NCBI GenBank assembly: GCA_963785755.1
Contig: CAWAXG010000013.1
Location: 806,001 to 870,000, forward strand
Direction of reading: 5' to 3'
DNA from: JACCXG01 sp963785755
GTDB taxonomy: Bacteria > Acidobacteriota > Vicinamibacteria > Vicinamibacterales > 2-12-FULL-66-21
DNA: 64,000 nucleotides
The notes under the pieces were generated by a model that was not told where the DNA came from, searched no databases, and worked only from the letters and a program-made list of their open reading frames with translations. Position numbers and translations under genes: made by a program. This document shows, one piece after another, positions 47,273-55,821 of this stretch (position 1 is its first letter; every line of letters starts with the position of its first letter).

Positions 47273-48898
47273 ACGCGCGGCGCCACGTGCCCGTGCTCGC
47301 CGTTCTTGCCGCACTGCTCTGGTCGACCGGGCCCACGGTGTCCGCCAGCCAGGAGTCCAGCCGGCGCTCGACGCCGGCGCTGCCGCCGCGCTACGAGTTG
47401 CGGGGTGAAGAGAGCCTCGTTCGCATCTACGAATTCATCCTCGAAGCCCGCTTCGACCAGGTCGAGGCGGAGCTGCGCCGCGCGTGCGGACCGGCACCGC
47501 CCGAGGCCTGCAACGTGCTCGAGGCAACGGCACTGTGGTGGCGCATTCAGCTCGATCCCGAGAATCGCGATCTCGACGCAGCGTTCTCGGCCTCGGTCGA
47601 GCGCGCGATCCGGACGACGGAAGCGTGGACTGAGCGCAGTCCGCAGGACGCGGAAGCCTGGTTCTATCTGGGCGGAGCGTACGGCGCACGGGTGCAGTGG
47701 CGCGTGCTTCGCGGCGAAAAGCTCGCGGCGGCGCGCGACGGCAAACAGATCAAGCAGGCGCTCGAACGCTCGATCGCGCTGGAGCCTGGTCTGGACGACG
47801 CGTACTTCGGGTTGGGGATGTACAAGGTACTACGCCGATGTCGCACCGGCGGCGGCCAGGATTCTCAGATTCCTGCTGCTCCTTCCCGGCGGCGATCGCG
47901 ACGAAGGCCTTCGCGAAATGCTCCGCGCCCGCGGGCGCGGCCGGCTGATGCAGGGGGAGGCCGACTATCAGCTGCACATCATCTACCTCTGGTACGAGCA
48001 ACAGCCGCGCCGCGCCTTGGAGCTGCTGCACGCCCTTCAGGCTCGATACCCGGCGAATCCGCTGTATCTGGCGCAGATCGCGCACATTCAGGAAGTGTAC
48101 GAGCACGACATCATGGCGAGCCTGGAGACGTGGCGAACGCTCCTGGCCGCCGCGCGCGAGCAGCGCGCGAACAACGCCAGCCTGGCCGAAGTTCAGGCCC
48201 GACTCGGGGCCGCGCGGATGCTCGAGTCGGTCTATCTCACCGACGACGCGGTCGAGCACTTGCGGGCGGTGACCGCGATGAAGCCGCAGGTCCCCCATTC
48301 GTCGCTCGCGCTGGCCCATTTGAAGCTCGGCGAGGCGCACGATCGGCTCGGCGCCCGTGCCGCCGCGGTCACCGCGTACAAGTTGGCGGTGTCCTCCGTG
48401 CCGCCGCTCGATCCACACGACGTGCGGGGACAGGCGCACGATCGCCTCCGGCGCGCGCCTGATGCGAAGCGTGCCGAGGGCTATCGCCTGTCGCTCGACG
48501 GCTGGCGTCGCCTCGAGCGCAACGACCTGCCGGGCGCGACGGCCGCGTTGGAGCGGGCGATCGCGCTCGATCCCGACGATCCGGTCGCGCGCTACCGCTA
48601 TGGCCGCGTGCTCCAGGCGCGCCGCGACGATCTCGCGTCGCTCGCGCAGTACGACTTGACGATCCGTCAGGCGCGCAGCTGTCCCGCGCCGGTGCTCGGG
48701 AACGCCCACCTCGAATCGGCCCGCCTGCACGAACGCTTTGGCCACGCCGACGACGCGATCTCCCACTACAAGATCGCGGCATTGCTGTTTGGCGCCGCCG
48801 CCGATACGCGCGCCGCAGCGGCTCGCGCGCTCGCGCGTCTCGGACGCTCGCTGAGTCCACGCTCGCGCGCCCTCGCGCCGGCGCGGAAGCGGCGCTGA
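47269..48898 (+). CDS. Secreted TPR-repeat protein, frameshifted once
   Basis: Starts at ATG 47269 inside the ddl stop with a signal peptide (VPVLAVLAALLWSTGPTVSA). The first frame runs to FGLGMYK, then the reading continues in another frame with YYADVAPAAARILRFLLLLP to the stop at 48898. Removing one G at 47826-47827 (AAG G TAC) restores a protein of about 542 residues. The body is alpha-helical with TPR-like repeats, including LERNDLPGATAALERAIALD and LLHALQARYPANPLYLAQIA. It is probably a periplasmic scaffold; no enzymatic motif was seen. Coupling to ddl suggests an envelope role but does not prove it. Confidence 0.7.
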
Positions 48899-49159
48899 AT
48901 GCACGTTTTCCCTCGTTCTCACGTCGTTCTCACCAACTTGACAACACGATTGGTTTGGGCTTGTGCGCCTACAGCTTTCGCGGTGGACGTCCGACAACTT
49001 CTTTGTGCGTGTTTTTGACAAAGTGATGCAGTTTGTGCTTGACACTCGATTCTTCTCACCCGTAATCTACATCTCGTATGAGGGTGGTCCGCTCAGCCCA
49101 CCTGTTGTACCCCAGGGACGTCAGTTAACAGCTGAGCTGCCACATTCCAAGGAGGAATA
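48899..49159. other. A+T-richer leader/promoter region upstream of the micropeptide genes
   Basis: The 261 bases between the TPR gene and the first micropeptide gene contain three TTGACA hexamers (48938-48943, 49015-49020, 49039-49044). A 65-codon open frame (48963-49160, GTG start) is present but has no Shine-Dalgarno and no recognisable domain, so it is not called. Confidence 0.5.
49039..49068 (+). promoter_or_regulatory. Probable sigma-70 promoter of the micropeptide unit
   Basis: TTGACA (49039-49044) is followed 18 bases later by TAATCT (49063-49068). Two further TTGACA boxes lie upstream. The predicted start near 49075 leaves a leader of about 85 bases. Confidence 0.55.
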
Positions 49160-49219
49160 ATGGCGAAGAAAAAGGCAGGCGGCGCGAAGAAGACGGCTAA
49201 GGGCGGAAAGAAGCGCTAG
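49160..49219 (+). CDS. Lysine/glycine-rich micropeptide (19 aa), first copy
   Basis: The sequence encodes MAKKKAGGAKKTAKGGKKR, then TAG. A near-perfect Shine-Dalgarno, AAGGAGG, lies six bases before the ATG, one of the best in the window. Eight of 19 residues are Lys and one is Arg, so the peptide would be strongly positive and unstructured, like the tails of histone H1-like or HU-like bacterial proteins. A second gene 240 bases downstream encodes a similar peptide with the same MAKK start and GGKKR end, which argues that this is a real gene. Nucleic-acid or ribosome binding is the simplest guess; there is no direct evidence. Confidence 0.6.
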   Translation: MAKKKAGGAKKTAKGGKKR

Positions 49220-49236
49220 ACGCCGCTGAACCGTAA

Positions 49237-49272
49237 GGGGGTGCAGCCGCAGAGCATGGCCACCCCCACTTT
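49237..49272 (+). terminator. Stem-loop between the two micropeptide genes (terminator or attenuator)
   Basis: GGGGGTG (49237-49243) pairs with CACCCCC (49261-49267) around a 17-base loop, followed by ACTTTTC. The short T run makes termination possible but weak, so read-through to the second micropeptide gene is plausible. Confidence 0.5.
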
Positions 49273-49459
49273 TCTGGAGCGGCTCTCCCGTCTCCCCCGC
49301 GCCGAGGTCAGATGACGGCGCGGACTCCGGGACCCGCGGGAGTTAACCCAAAGAAGCGAGGGCACCGACACGCGCGGGCCGACGTGCCAGACGGCAGCGG
49401 CGCTGCGTAGCGGTGAGATCCCACGCAGATCCCACGAGCGAAAGGGGGGATTGAGCGCA

Positions 49460-49513
49460 ATGGCAAAGAAAGCAGCCAAGGGCGGGAAGAAGAAGGGCGG
49501 CAAGAAGCGGTAA
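49460..49513 (+). CDS. Lysine/glycine-rich micropeptide (17 aa), second copy
   Basis: The sequence encodes MAKKAAKGGKKKGGKKR, then TAA. A purine-rich GGGGGGA lies about ten bases before the ATG. Eight Lys and one Arg occur in 17 residues. It shares the MAKK start and GGKKR end with the peptide at 49160, while the DNA between the two genes is unrelated. Codon choices differ between the copies (for example CGC versus CGG for the last Arg), so they are not a fresh duplication. A strong terminator follows. The function is unknown. Confidence 0.55.
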   Translation: MAKKAAKGGKKKGGKKR

Positions 49514-49534
49514 GCCCACCCTGTTTACCCGCTG

Positions 49535-49563
49535 AAAAGGGGGCGTCGGTCGCCCCCTTTTTG
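49535..49563. terminator. Strong bidirectional intrinsic terminator
   Basis: AAAAGGGGGCG and CGCCCCCTTTT form a perfect hairpin with a five-base loop TCGGT, with T runs on both strands. It separates the micropeptide unit from the convergent HEAT/cyclophilin gene. Confidence 0.92.
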
Positions 49564-49568
49564 GTGTC

Positions 49569-51722
49569 CTACTGCCAGCCCTTCCCGTCCCACACCCGCA
49601 CCCGCTGAATCACGTCGCCAATCTGAATCCGATCGACCACGTCCATGCCGTTCACGACATGACCGAAGACCGTGTACCGGCCATCGAGGTGCGGCTGCGG
49701 GGAATGGGTGATGAAGAACTGACTGCCGCCGGTATCGCGCCAGGCCAGCGCCATCCCCACCGTGCCTCGCAAGAACGGGCGTTCGTTGAGCTCGTCGCGG
49801 ATGGTGTAGCCGGGACCGCCCTCGCCGTCGCCGCGCGGGTCGCCGTCCTGGATCACGAAGTTCGAGACGACGCGGTGCACCGGCAGGCCGTTGAAATAGC
49901 CTTTGCTCGCGAGGGCCATGAAATTGCGCGTTGTCTGCGGCGCATCGAGGACCGCGAGCTCGAACTCGATCGTGCCCTTGACGGTCTCGATGAAGACGTG
50001 CGGTGAATACGGCGGCGCGGCGAGCAGCGGGTCGCCATAGGCCAGGGCCGGCGTGCCCGGCGCCGGACGGATGTCGAGCCGATGGTCGGCCGACGGATCG
50101 AGCTTCGTCAGCAGTTCGACGGCGCGGACGCGAACCGCCCAGTCCGGGTCGGCCAGCGCAGCGCGGATGGATTCGAGCGCCTCGGCGCCATAGGCGGACA
50201 TCGCGTCGACCGCCGCCGCGCGAGCGCTGTAGGCGGAATCGGGCTCTCCCGACTTATAGGCTTCGCGCAACGCGGCCAGCCCACCTTCGGGTTTGAGATC
50301 CTTCAGCAGCGTGGCTGCGGCCTCCCTGATGACATAGTCGGCCTCTTTGAGGTGAGCCACCACCACCTGCGCGGCATCAGGCGCGCGCAGCCGCACCAGG
50401 GCCCGCAGCGCCGATGGAATCACGCGCCGATCCTCATCCTTAAATGCCGCTCTCACGCGTTCGAGCGCGATGTCCGGCGGCAACGTGGCCAGGACGTCGA
50501 CGAGCGCGGCGCGCACCATCCAGTGCCGATCGGTTTCGAGCCCGGACAGGACCAGCGTGAAGGTATCCGGATCGATCTCGGCCGCCGACCGGAGCGCGGC
50601 CGCGCGCATCGCCGGCCATTCGTCGCTGATCAGATCCTGAATCGCCGGCAGATGGTCGGCCGCTTTCATGGCACCAAGCGCCGTCACCGCTTCGATCCTG
50701 ACATTGGCGTCGATCTTGGCGTCCGCCATGATCGCGGCAATGCGCTCTGCGCCCTCAGTGGCGCCGAGTTGGGCCAGCGCGCGGATTGCTGACACCACGA
50801 CTTCGCGCGGATTTGAGGTCACGTCGAGCAATGGCAGCAACGACGGGGTCACGGTGCGATCCTTGGTCCCTCCGAGACCGCGCGCGGCAAAGGCGACGGT
50901 GTAGCGCCCCTTGACCTGGGTCAATTCCCGGAGTACCGGCGCCGCCCGCGGATCGTTGATGCGTTGCAGGGCGTAGGCGACGGGCCACCAGGTCGAGACC
51001 GGCCGTCCGTTGTCGACGACCGCCGCCGCGAGGGCCTCGAACGCGCGCAGACGCACGAGCGCGAAGATCGCGAGCTTGAACGCCTCGGCTTCGGGCGCTG
51101 CCGGCCATTGCTCGTCGTCGGGCGTCATGGCGGCTACCGGCGCCGAGCGAGCGTACTCCGCTGCGATCTTGCCGACTCCCGGCGCGGCATCCTCCGCGCC
51201 GATCGAGCCGAGCGCCTCGGCAGCCCGGCCGCGGACCATCGGATCCGGATCGGCCAGTGCCGGCAGCAATGCCGCGCTCGCCGATCGGTCGCCAATCAGC
51301 CCGATCGCGAAGGCGGCGGCTTGACGCACATCGCCGTTCGCATCGGCGAGCACTGGCGTCAACGCGGCGATGCCCTCTCGAAGCCCTACTCTGCCGAGCG
51401 CAATGGCCGCCCGACGCCGGACGCGAGGCTCTTCGTCAGTGACGAGCTTGGTGAGGTCCGGGGCAGAAGCCGGCGGCGGAGGAGGTGGAGGCGGCTTGCG
51501 CCCCTTGACCACGGGCGCCGGCGGAGCCGGCGGCGGATCCGGAAGCTTGATCAGGCGCTGGTCCTCGAGCTGGAAGATCCAGATCATCTTCTGCTCGTAC
51601 GGAACCTTCGGCGCCGGCGGGGCAACGGGCGGGGCCGAGGCACAGCCGCCGAGACCGCCGGAGATGATCACAATCAGCGTCAGTGCAGCCGGACGTGAGA
51701 GGGATATGCGCTTCAGTGACAT
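49569..51722 (-). CDS. HEAT-repeat/cyclophilin-type peptidyl-prolyl isomerase lipoprotein
   Basis: A 717-residue protein with a lipoprotein signal (LTLIVIISGGLGGC, Cys near residue 27) and a proline-rich linker containing eight prolines in a row. A long array of HEAT/PBS-type repeats covers residues about 90-540, for example VRRRAAIALGRVGLREGIAA and VRQAAAFAIGLIGDRSASAA. A C-terminal cyclophilin domain (about 565-717) shows FIETVKGTIEFELAVLDAPQ, HRVVSNFVIQDGDPRGDGEG and FFITHSPQPHLDGRYTVFGH. It would be a membrane-tethered periplasmic chaperone or foldase. It starts six bases after the MenC-like gene. The domain fusion is uncommon outside Acidobacteria as far as I know. Confidence 0.88.
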   Translation of the reverse strand: MSLKRISLSRPAALTLIVIISGGLGGCASAPPVAPPAPKVPYEQKMIWIFQLEDQRLIKLPDPPPAPPAPVVKGRKPPPPPPPPASAPDLTKLVTDEEPRVRRRAAIALGRVGLREGIAALTPVLADANGDVRQAAAFAIGLIGDRSASAALLPALADPDPMVRGRAAEALGSIGAEDAAPGVGKIAAEYARSAPVAAMTPDDEQWPAAPEAEAFKLAIFALVRLRAFEALAAAVVDNGRPVSTWWPVAYALQRINDPRAAPVLRELTQVKGRYTVAFAARGLGGTKDRTVTPSLLPLLDVTSNPREVVVSAIRALAQLGATEGAERIAAIMADAKIDANVRIEAVTALGAMKAADHLPAIQDLISDEWPAMRAAALRSAAEIDPDTFTLVLSGLETDRHWMVRAALVDVLATLPPDIALERVRAAFKDEDRRVIPSALRALVRLRAPDAAQVVVAHLKEADYVIREAAATLLKDLKPEGGLAALREAYKSGEPDSAYSARAAAVDAMSAYGAEALESIRAALADPDWAVRVRAVELLTKLDPSADHRLDIRPAPGTPALAYGDPLLAAPPYSPHVFIETVKGTIEFELAVLDAPQTTRNFMALASKGYFNGLPVHRVVSNFVIQDGDPRGDGEGGPGYTIRDELNERPFLRGTVGMALAWRDTGGSQFFITHSPQPHLDGRYTVFGHVVNGMDVVDRIQIGDVIQRVRVWDGKGWQ

Positions 51723-51728
51723 CGACGC

Positions 51729-52841
51729 TCACCGGGCTCGCAGTTCTGCAAAGTTGTCGGTTGCCGACTCGAGGCGCTCGGGCACCAGGTTCACGCCGAT
51801 GCCCGGGCCGCTGGGCACTTTGATCGTGCCATCAGCCTCCAGATCGATGCCAGGCTCGATGAGATCGGGCGCGTAGTACCGTCGGCTCGCGGCGACGTCG
51901 CCGGGCAGCCGGAAATTGGGAAGTGTGGACAGGTGAAGGTTGTGCGCCCGGCCGATGCCGCTCTCGAGCATGCCGCCATGCCAGACCGGAATGTCGTGCC
52001 GCGCCGCCAGGTCGTGGAGGCGGATGGATTGTTGATGCCCGCCGACGCGGCCAGGCTTGATGTTGATGATCCGGCACGCGTCGATCGCAATCGCTTCTTC
52101 GGCGAGGCGCAGCGAGGGCAGCGACTCGTCCAGGCAGATGGGCGTCCGCAGCTGCCGCTGCAGTGCCGCGTGATCCCGCACGTCGTCATAGTCGAGCGGC
52201 TGTTCGATCATCATCAGGTCGAATGCGTCGAGCGATCGAAGGAAGGGCGCATCCGTGAGGCGATAGGCCGCGTTGGCGTCGACCATGAGCGGCACGTTGC
52301 CGAAGACCTGGCGAATCCGTTCGACGGGCTCGATATCCCAACCCGGTTTGATCTTGATCTTGATCCGCCGATAGCCGTCGGCGAGCTCCGCTCGAATACG
52401 GCCGACGAGATCATCGATCGTGGCCTGGATCCCGATCGAGACACCCGACTCGACATGCGAGCGCGTGCCGCCGAGGACCGCTGAAAGAGGAACGCCGCGC
52501 TGGCGCGCGAAGAGATCCCACGAGGCCATCTCGACCGCTGCTTTGGCCATGTTGTGGCCGCGAATGGCGACCAGCGCATCGAAGACTTCGCCCGGATGGG
52601 AGAAGGAACGCCCGAGCAGGATCGGCGCGATGAATTCGCTGATGATGTGCCAGGCCGTCGCGGTCGTCTCGGAGCTGTAATACGGGCTGGCGTCCGCCAC
52701 GCATTCGCCGCATCCGGTGGCGCCGTTCTCCTCGACCATCACCAGCAGGAACGTGCGATCGTCGATGCGGCCGAAGCTCGTTTCGAAGAAGCGGACGAGC
52801 GGCAGCCGTACGACTCGCAGCTCCATCCGTTCGATACGCAC
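51729..52841 (-). CDS. menC: Enolase-superfamily enzyme: o-succinylbenzoate synthase/N-succinylamino acid racemase type
   Basis: Muconate-lactonising subgroup enzyme of 370 residues. The catalytic lysines fall in RRIKIKIKPGWD (KxK). Metal ligands are the acidic residues of PLMVDANAAYR, MMIEQPLDYDD and ICLDESLPS. NIKPGRVGG and the C-terminal PVWHGGMLESGIGRAHNL are typical of OSBS/NSAR proteins. It could make o-succinylbenzoate for menaquinone or racemise N-succinylamino acids; sequence alone does not separate the two. No other men gene is in the window, while a COG3375-type GNAT is (14.4 kb). The GTG start at 52841 follows TAGCAT at six bases and has no Shine-Dalgarno, a leaderless pattern. 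Confidence 0.82.
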   Translation of the reverse strand: MRIERMELRVVRLPLVRFFETSFGRIDDRTFLLVMVEENGATGCGECVADASPYYSSETTATAWHIISEFIAPILLGRSFSHPGEVFDALVAIRGHNMAKAAVEMASWDLFARQRGVPLSAVLGGTRSHVESGVSIGIQATIDDLVGRIRAELADGYRRIKIKIKPGWDIEPVERIRQVFGNVPLMVDANAAYRLTDAPFLRSLDAFDLMMIEQPLDYDDVRDHAALQRQLRTPICLDESLPSLRLAEEAIAIDACRIINIKPGRVGGHQQSIRLHDLAARHDIPVWHGGMLESGIGRAHNLHLSTLPNFRLPGDVAASRRYYAPDLIEPGIDLEADGTIKVPSGPGIGVNLVPERLESATDNFAELRAR

Positions 52842-52847
52842 GAACCC

Positions 52848-52853
52848 ATGCTA
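52848..52853 (-). promoter_or_regulatory. -10 box (TAGCAT) of a leaderless-type promoter for the MenC-like gene
   Basis: On the minus strand TAGCAT ends six bases before the GTG start at 52841. Confidence 0.4.
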
Positions 52854-52930
52854 TCCCAACACCCCAGCCAGAAACGCTGCAGAGCTGGCAGCTCACAGGA
52901 CCCATCACGCTGTACGACGAATCCAAGTGA

Positions 52931-53576
52931 CTACCGCGACTCGGTCCGCGGGACGTAGTACCGCGTACCCCTGCCCATGCTTCGAATCTGGCGTTCGAGG
53001 TCGGCCACCGTATCTTCGTGCCACGAGAGATCCACGTGTGACGTCTCGACCGTCAGCAGCGGCGTGGCCGTGTAGTGGAAGAAGTAGTGGTTGTACAGCC
53101 TCGTTGAGCTCCCGCACATAGTCGGCGTCCGGTACCGGCATCGACGGGTCCGCCTTCGAGCGCTCGCGCAGACGACGCCGGACCTGCTCGACGGGGGCCT
53201 GGAGATAGATCACGAGATCGGGCGCCGCGATATCCGGGGCGAGCAGCTCGTACAGCCGCTGATAGATGAACAGCTCGTTGTCGTCCAGGTTGACGTAGGC
53301 GTAGATCTTGTCCCGATCGAACAGGTAGTTGCAGATCAGCAGCTGGCTGAAGAGATCCGACTGACGCAGCGTTCCCTGCTGCCGGTACCTGGTGAGCGTG
53401 AAAAAGAGCTGTGACTGAAACGAGGCGCCAGGACGGCCCTGATACGCTTCCGCGAGAAACGGATTTTCCCGGTCGTCGAGCACGACGGTCGCATCGAGCC
53501 GTGCTCCCAGACGTTCTGCCAGGACCGTCTTCCCCACCCCCGGCGCGCCTTCGATGGCGATGTGGCGAAACAGCAA
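52931..53576 (-). CDS. Deoxynucleoside kinase-family protein, frameshifted once
   Basis: P-loop kinase of the dNK/dGK family, about 214 residues after correction. It begins HIAIEGAPGVGKTVLAERLG (Walker A), has LFFTLTRYRQQGTL, the DR-type motif FDRDKIYAYVNLDDNEL and VIYLQAPVEQVRRRLRERSK (lid). The frame is lost after RELNEAV at 53096. Removing one base (GCT G TAC) gives LNEAYNHYFFHYTATPLL, which is the expected family continuation, and the C-terminus then ends at 52931 with YYVPRTESR. The start is TTG 53576, seven bases after TATACT with no Shine-Dalgarno. Such enzymes salvage deoxynucleosides. It diverges from accD. Confidence 0.82.
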
Positions 53577-53583
53577 GCGAAGA

Positions 53584-53589
53584 AGTATA
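53584..53589 (-). promoter_or_regulatory. -10 box (TATACT) of a leaderless-type promoter for the deoxynucleoside kinase
   Basis: On the minus strand TATACT ends seven bases before the TTG start at 53576. It lies about 50 bases from the divergent accD -10 box. Confidence 0.5.
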
Positions 53590-53640
53590 GCGTCCCCGGT
53601 TCACGTGGCAGCCGTTTCCCCGGTTCCGCCCCTGATGGGT

Positions 53641-53646
53641 TATCCT
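53641..53646 (+). promoter_or_regulatory. -10 box (TATCCT) of a leaderless-type promoter for accD-folC
   Basis: TATCCT ends six bases before the accD ATG at 53653. No Shine-Dalgarno is present. Confidence 0.45.
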
Positions 53647-53652
53647 CGCTCG

Positions 53653-54546
53653 ATGGCCTGGTTCAAGAAAGTCCGCAAGCCGATCGAGGCGGCGAACAAG
53701 GAAAGCCGGGTACCCGAAGGACTCTGGGTCAAGTGTCCCTCCTGTGGGCAAGTCATCTACAACAAGGACCTCGCGGCGAGCCTCAGCGTCTGCACGAAAT
53801 GCAGTCATCACTTCAGGCTGACCTCCGCCGAGCGGCTGCGGTCGCTGTTCGACGGGGACTGGGAGGAGCACGACGTAGGCCTGAAGTCCACCGACCCGCT
53901 GCAATTCACCGACACCAAGCCGTACGAGCAGCGGCTGAAGGCGTCGATTGAATCCACCGGGCTGTCCGATGCGGTGATTACGGCCACCGGACGCATCAAT
54001 GGGATCCAGACCGTGGTGGCCGCGATGGAGTACTCGTTCATCGGTGGCAGCATGGGAGTCGTCGTCGGCGAGAAGATCACGCGCGCGATCGAGCGGGCGC
54101 TCGATGCCAGACAGCCGGTGATCATCGTGTCCTGCTCCGGCGGCGCCCGGATGATGGAAGGCGCGCTGTCGCTCATGCAGATGGCGAAGATCAGCGCCGC
54201 ACTGGCGCGGCTCGATCGGGCGAAGCTGCCCTACATTTCGGTCCTCACCGATCCGACGACGGGTGGGGTGACGGCCAGCTTTGCCATGCTCGGAGACGTG
54301 AACATCGCCGAACCGAAGGCGTTGATCGGGTTCGCGGGACCGCGGGTGATCGAGCAGACGATTCGGCAGCAGCTGCCCGAGGGCTTTCAGCGAAGCGAGT
54401 TCCTGCTCGATCACGGCATGCTGGACATCGTGGTCGACCGGCGGGAACTGAAGGACGTCATCACCCGGATCCTTCGTTTTGGCGCCAGCGCGGCGACGCC
54501 GCGGCCGTCAGCGCCTGCGCCTCCTCCGCCCGCAGCGGGGAGTTGA
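53653..54546 (+). CDS. accD: Acetyl-CoA carboxylase carboxyltransferase subunit beta
   Basis: Beta subunit of the acetyl-CoA carboxylase carboxyltransferase, 297 residues, for the first step of fatty acid synthesis. It starts MAWFKKVRKPI, has the N-terminal zinc ribbon with CPSCGQVIYNKDL and CTKCSHHF, and the crotonase-fold core GGSMGVVVGEKITRAIE, SCSGGARMMEGALSLMQMAK and PTTGGVTASFAMLGD. The C-terminal tail is Ala/Pro-rich. ATG 53653 is fixed by the conserved start and follows TATCCT at six bases (leaderless type). It overlaps folC by four bases, the classic accD-folC pair. The alpha subunit is not in the window. Confidence 0.96.
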   Translation: MAWFKKVRKPIEAANKESRVPEGLWVKCPSCGQVIYNKDLAASLSVCTKCSHHFRLTSAERLRSLFDGDWEEHDVGLKSTDPLQFTDTKPYEQRLKASIESTGLSDAVITATGRINGIQTVVAAMEYSFIGGSMGVVVGEKITRAIERALDARQPVIIVSCSGGARMMEGALSLMQMAKISAALARLDRAKLPYISVLTDPTTGGVTASFAMLGDVNIAEPKALIGFAGPRVIEQTIRQQLPEGFQRSEFLLDHGMLDIVVDRRELKDVITRILRFGASAATPRPSAPAPPPPAAGS

Positions 54547-55787
54547 CCACGGACGCCCTCACCTATCTCTACAGCCTCGAGCGGCTCGGGATGAAGTTCG
54601 GCCTCGAGAAGATCTCGAGGCTCTGCGCCGCGCTCGACCATCCCGAGCGGGCCTTTCGCTCCATCGTCATCGCCGGCACCAACGGCAAGGGATCGGTGAC
54701 CGCCATGGTGCACCAGGCGCTGGTCGCAGCCGGGCACCGGGCGGCCCGCTACACGTCACCGCACCTCGAGCGGCTCGAAGAGCGGTACGTGATCGGCGAC
54801 CGCGAAGTGGACACCGCCGAGCTCGATGCGGCTGCCGGGATCGTGCGCGACGCGATCGCGAGGCTCGAGCGCACGGGAGCGCTCGACGCGCCGCCGACGT
54901 TCTTCGAGACGGCGACCGCGATCGCGTTCGAGCTGTTTCGCCGGGCTGGTGTCGACATCGCGGTGCTCGAAGTCGGACTCGGGGGACGCCTGGACGCGAC
55001 GAACGTGGTCACGCCGGTCGCGGTCGCGATCACCTCCATCGACTTCGACCACGAGGCGCAGCTCGGTCACACCCTCGAGTCCATCGCCTACGAGAAAGCC
55101 GGCGTCATCAAGCCCGGCATGCCAGTCGTGTGCGGGCGTCTGCCCCGCGAGGCCGAATCGGTGATCAGGCACGTTTGCGCGGAGCAGTCCGCGCGATTCA
55201 TCGCCGCAGGCGATGACGGTGCACTCGACCACCTGGCTGGCGGCAATGCCGTCAGGCTGCGCGGTGCCCATCAGCGCCTGAATGCTCGCGTCGCCGTCCG
55301 CCTGTTGCGCGAGCTCGACGCGCTCGGCCTCCGCGTCGATGACCTCGCCATCCGGTCCGGGTTGTCCGACGTCCAGTGGCCAGGACGACTCGAGCTCTTT
55401 CGCCGGAACGGATCCGAGATTCTCCTCGACGCCGCGCACAACCCCGCGGGGGCGCGGGCGCTCGCCGCGTATCTGCGGGAAACCGGGTGGACGGGCTGCG
55501 CGCTGGTATTCGGGGCGATGCACGACAAGGACATCGGCCCGATGCTCGCTGAGCTCGCCGGTGTCTGCGGCGCACTGATCTGCACGACGGCACCATCACC
55601 GCGAGCTCAGGACGCCGAGGCCCTCGCAGAGGTGGCCCGGGCGCTGCCCGGGACTTCGTGGACAGTCACTGCAGTGGCTCAGCCGGCGGCTGCGCTGGCG
55701 CACGCGATGCAGTCCTACCCGCGCATCACGATAGCCGGCTCCATCTTCTTGATAGGTCCGCTGCGTGGTATTCTGCGGGCACGATAG
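54543..55787 (+). CDS. folC: Folylpolyglutamate/dihydrofolate synthase
   Basis: Mur-ligase-fold enzyme of 414 residues that adds glutamate to dihydropteroate or folates. The P-loop is VIAGTNGKGSVTAMV. Family elements HLERLEERYVIGDREV, LEVGLGGRLDATN, ITSIDFDHEAQLG and a C-terminal LLDAAHNPAGARALA are present. TTG 54543 overlaps the accD stop by four bases (TTGA). The gene ends 34 bases before the lptD start. Whether it does both synthase steps cannot be told from sequence. Confidence 0.94.
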   Translation: MTTDALTYLYSLERLGMKFGLEKISRLCAALDHPERAFRSIVIAGTNGKGSVTAMVHQALVAAGHRAARYTSPHLERLEERYVIGDREVDTAELDAAAGIVRDAIARLERTGALDAPPTFFETATAIAFELFRRAGVDIAVLEVGLGGRLDATNVVTPVAVAITSIDFDHEAQLGHTLESIAYEKAGVIKPGMPVVCGRLPREAESVIRHVCAEQSARFIAAGDDGALDHLAGGNAVRLRGAHQRLNARVAVRLLRELDALGLRVDDLAIRSGLSDVQWPGRLELFRRNGSEILLDAAHNPAGARALAAYLRETGWTGCALVFGAMHDKDIGPMLAELAGVCGALICTTAPSPRAQDAEALAEVARALPGTSWTVTAVAQPAAALAHAMQSYPRITIAGSIFLIGPLRGILRAR

Positions 55788-55821
55788 CCACGCCGCCCGC
55801 GCACCGTACTTCTCGAACCGC

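Noticed and set aside
48963..49160. 65-codon open frame (GTG start) before the first micropeptide gene
   Set aside because: It has no Shine-Dalgarno or known domain and it spans the predicted promoter of the micropeptide unit.
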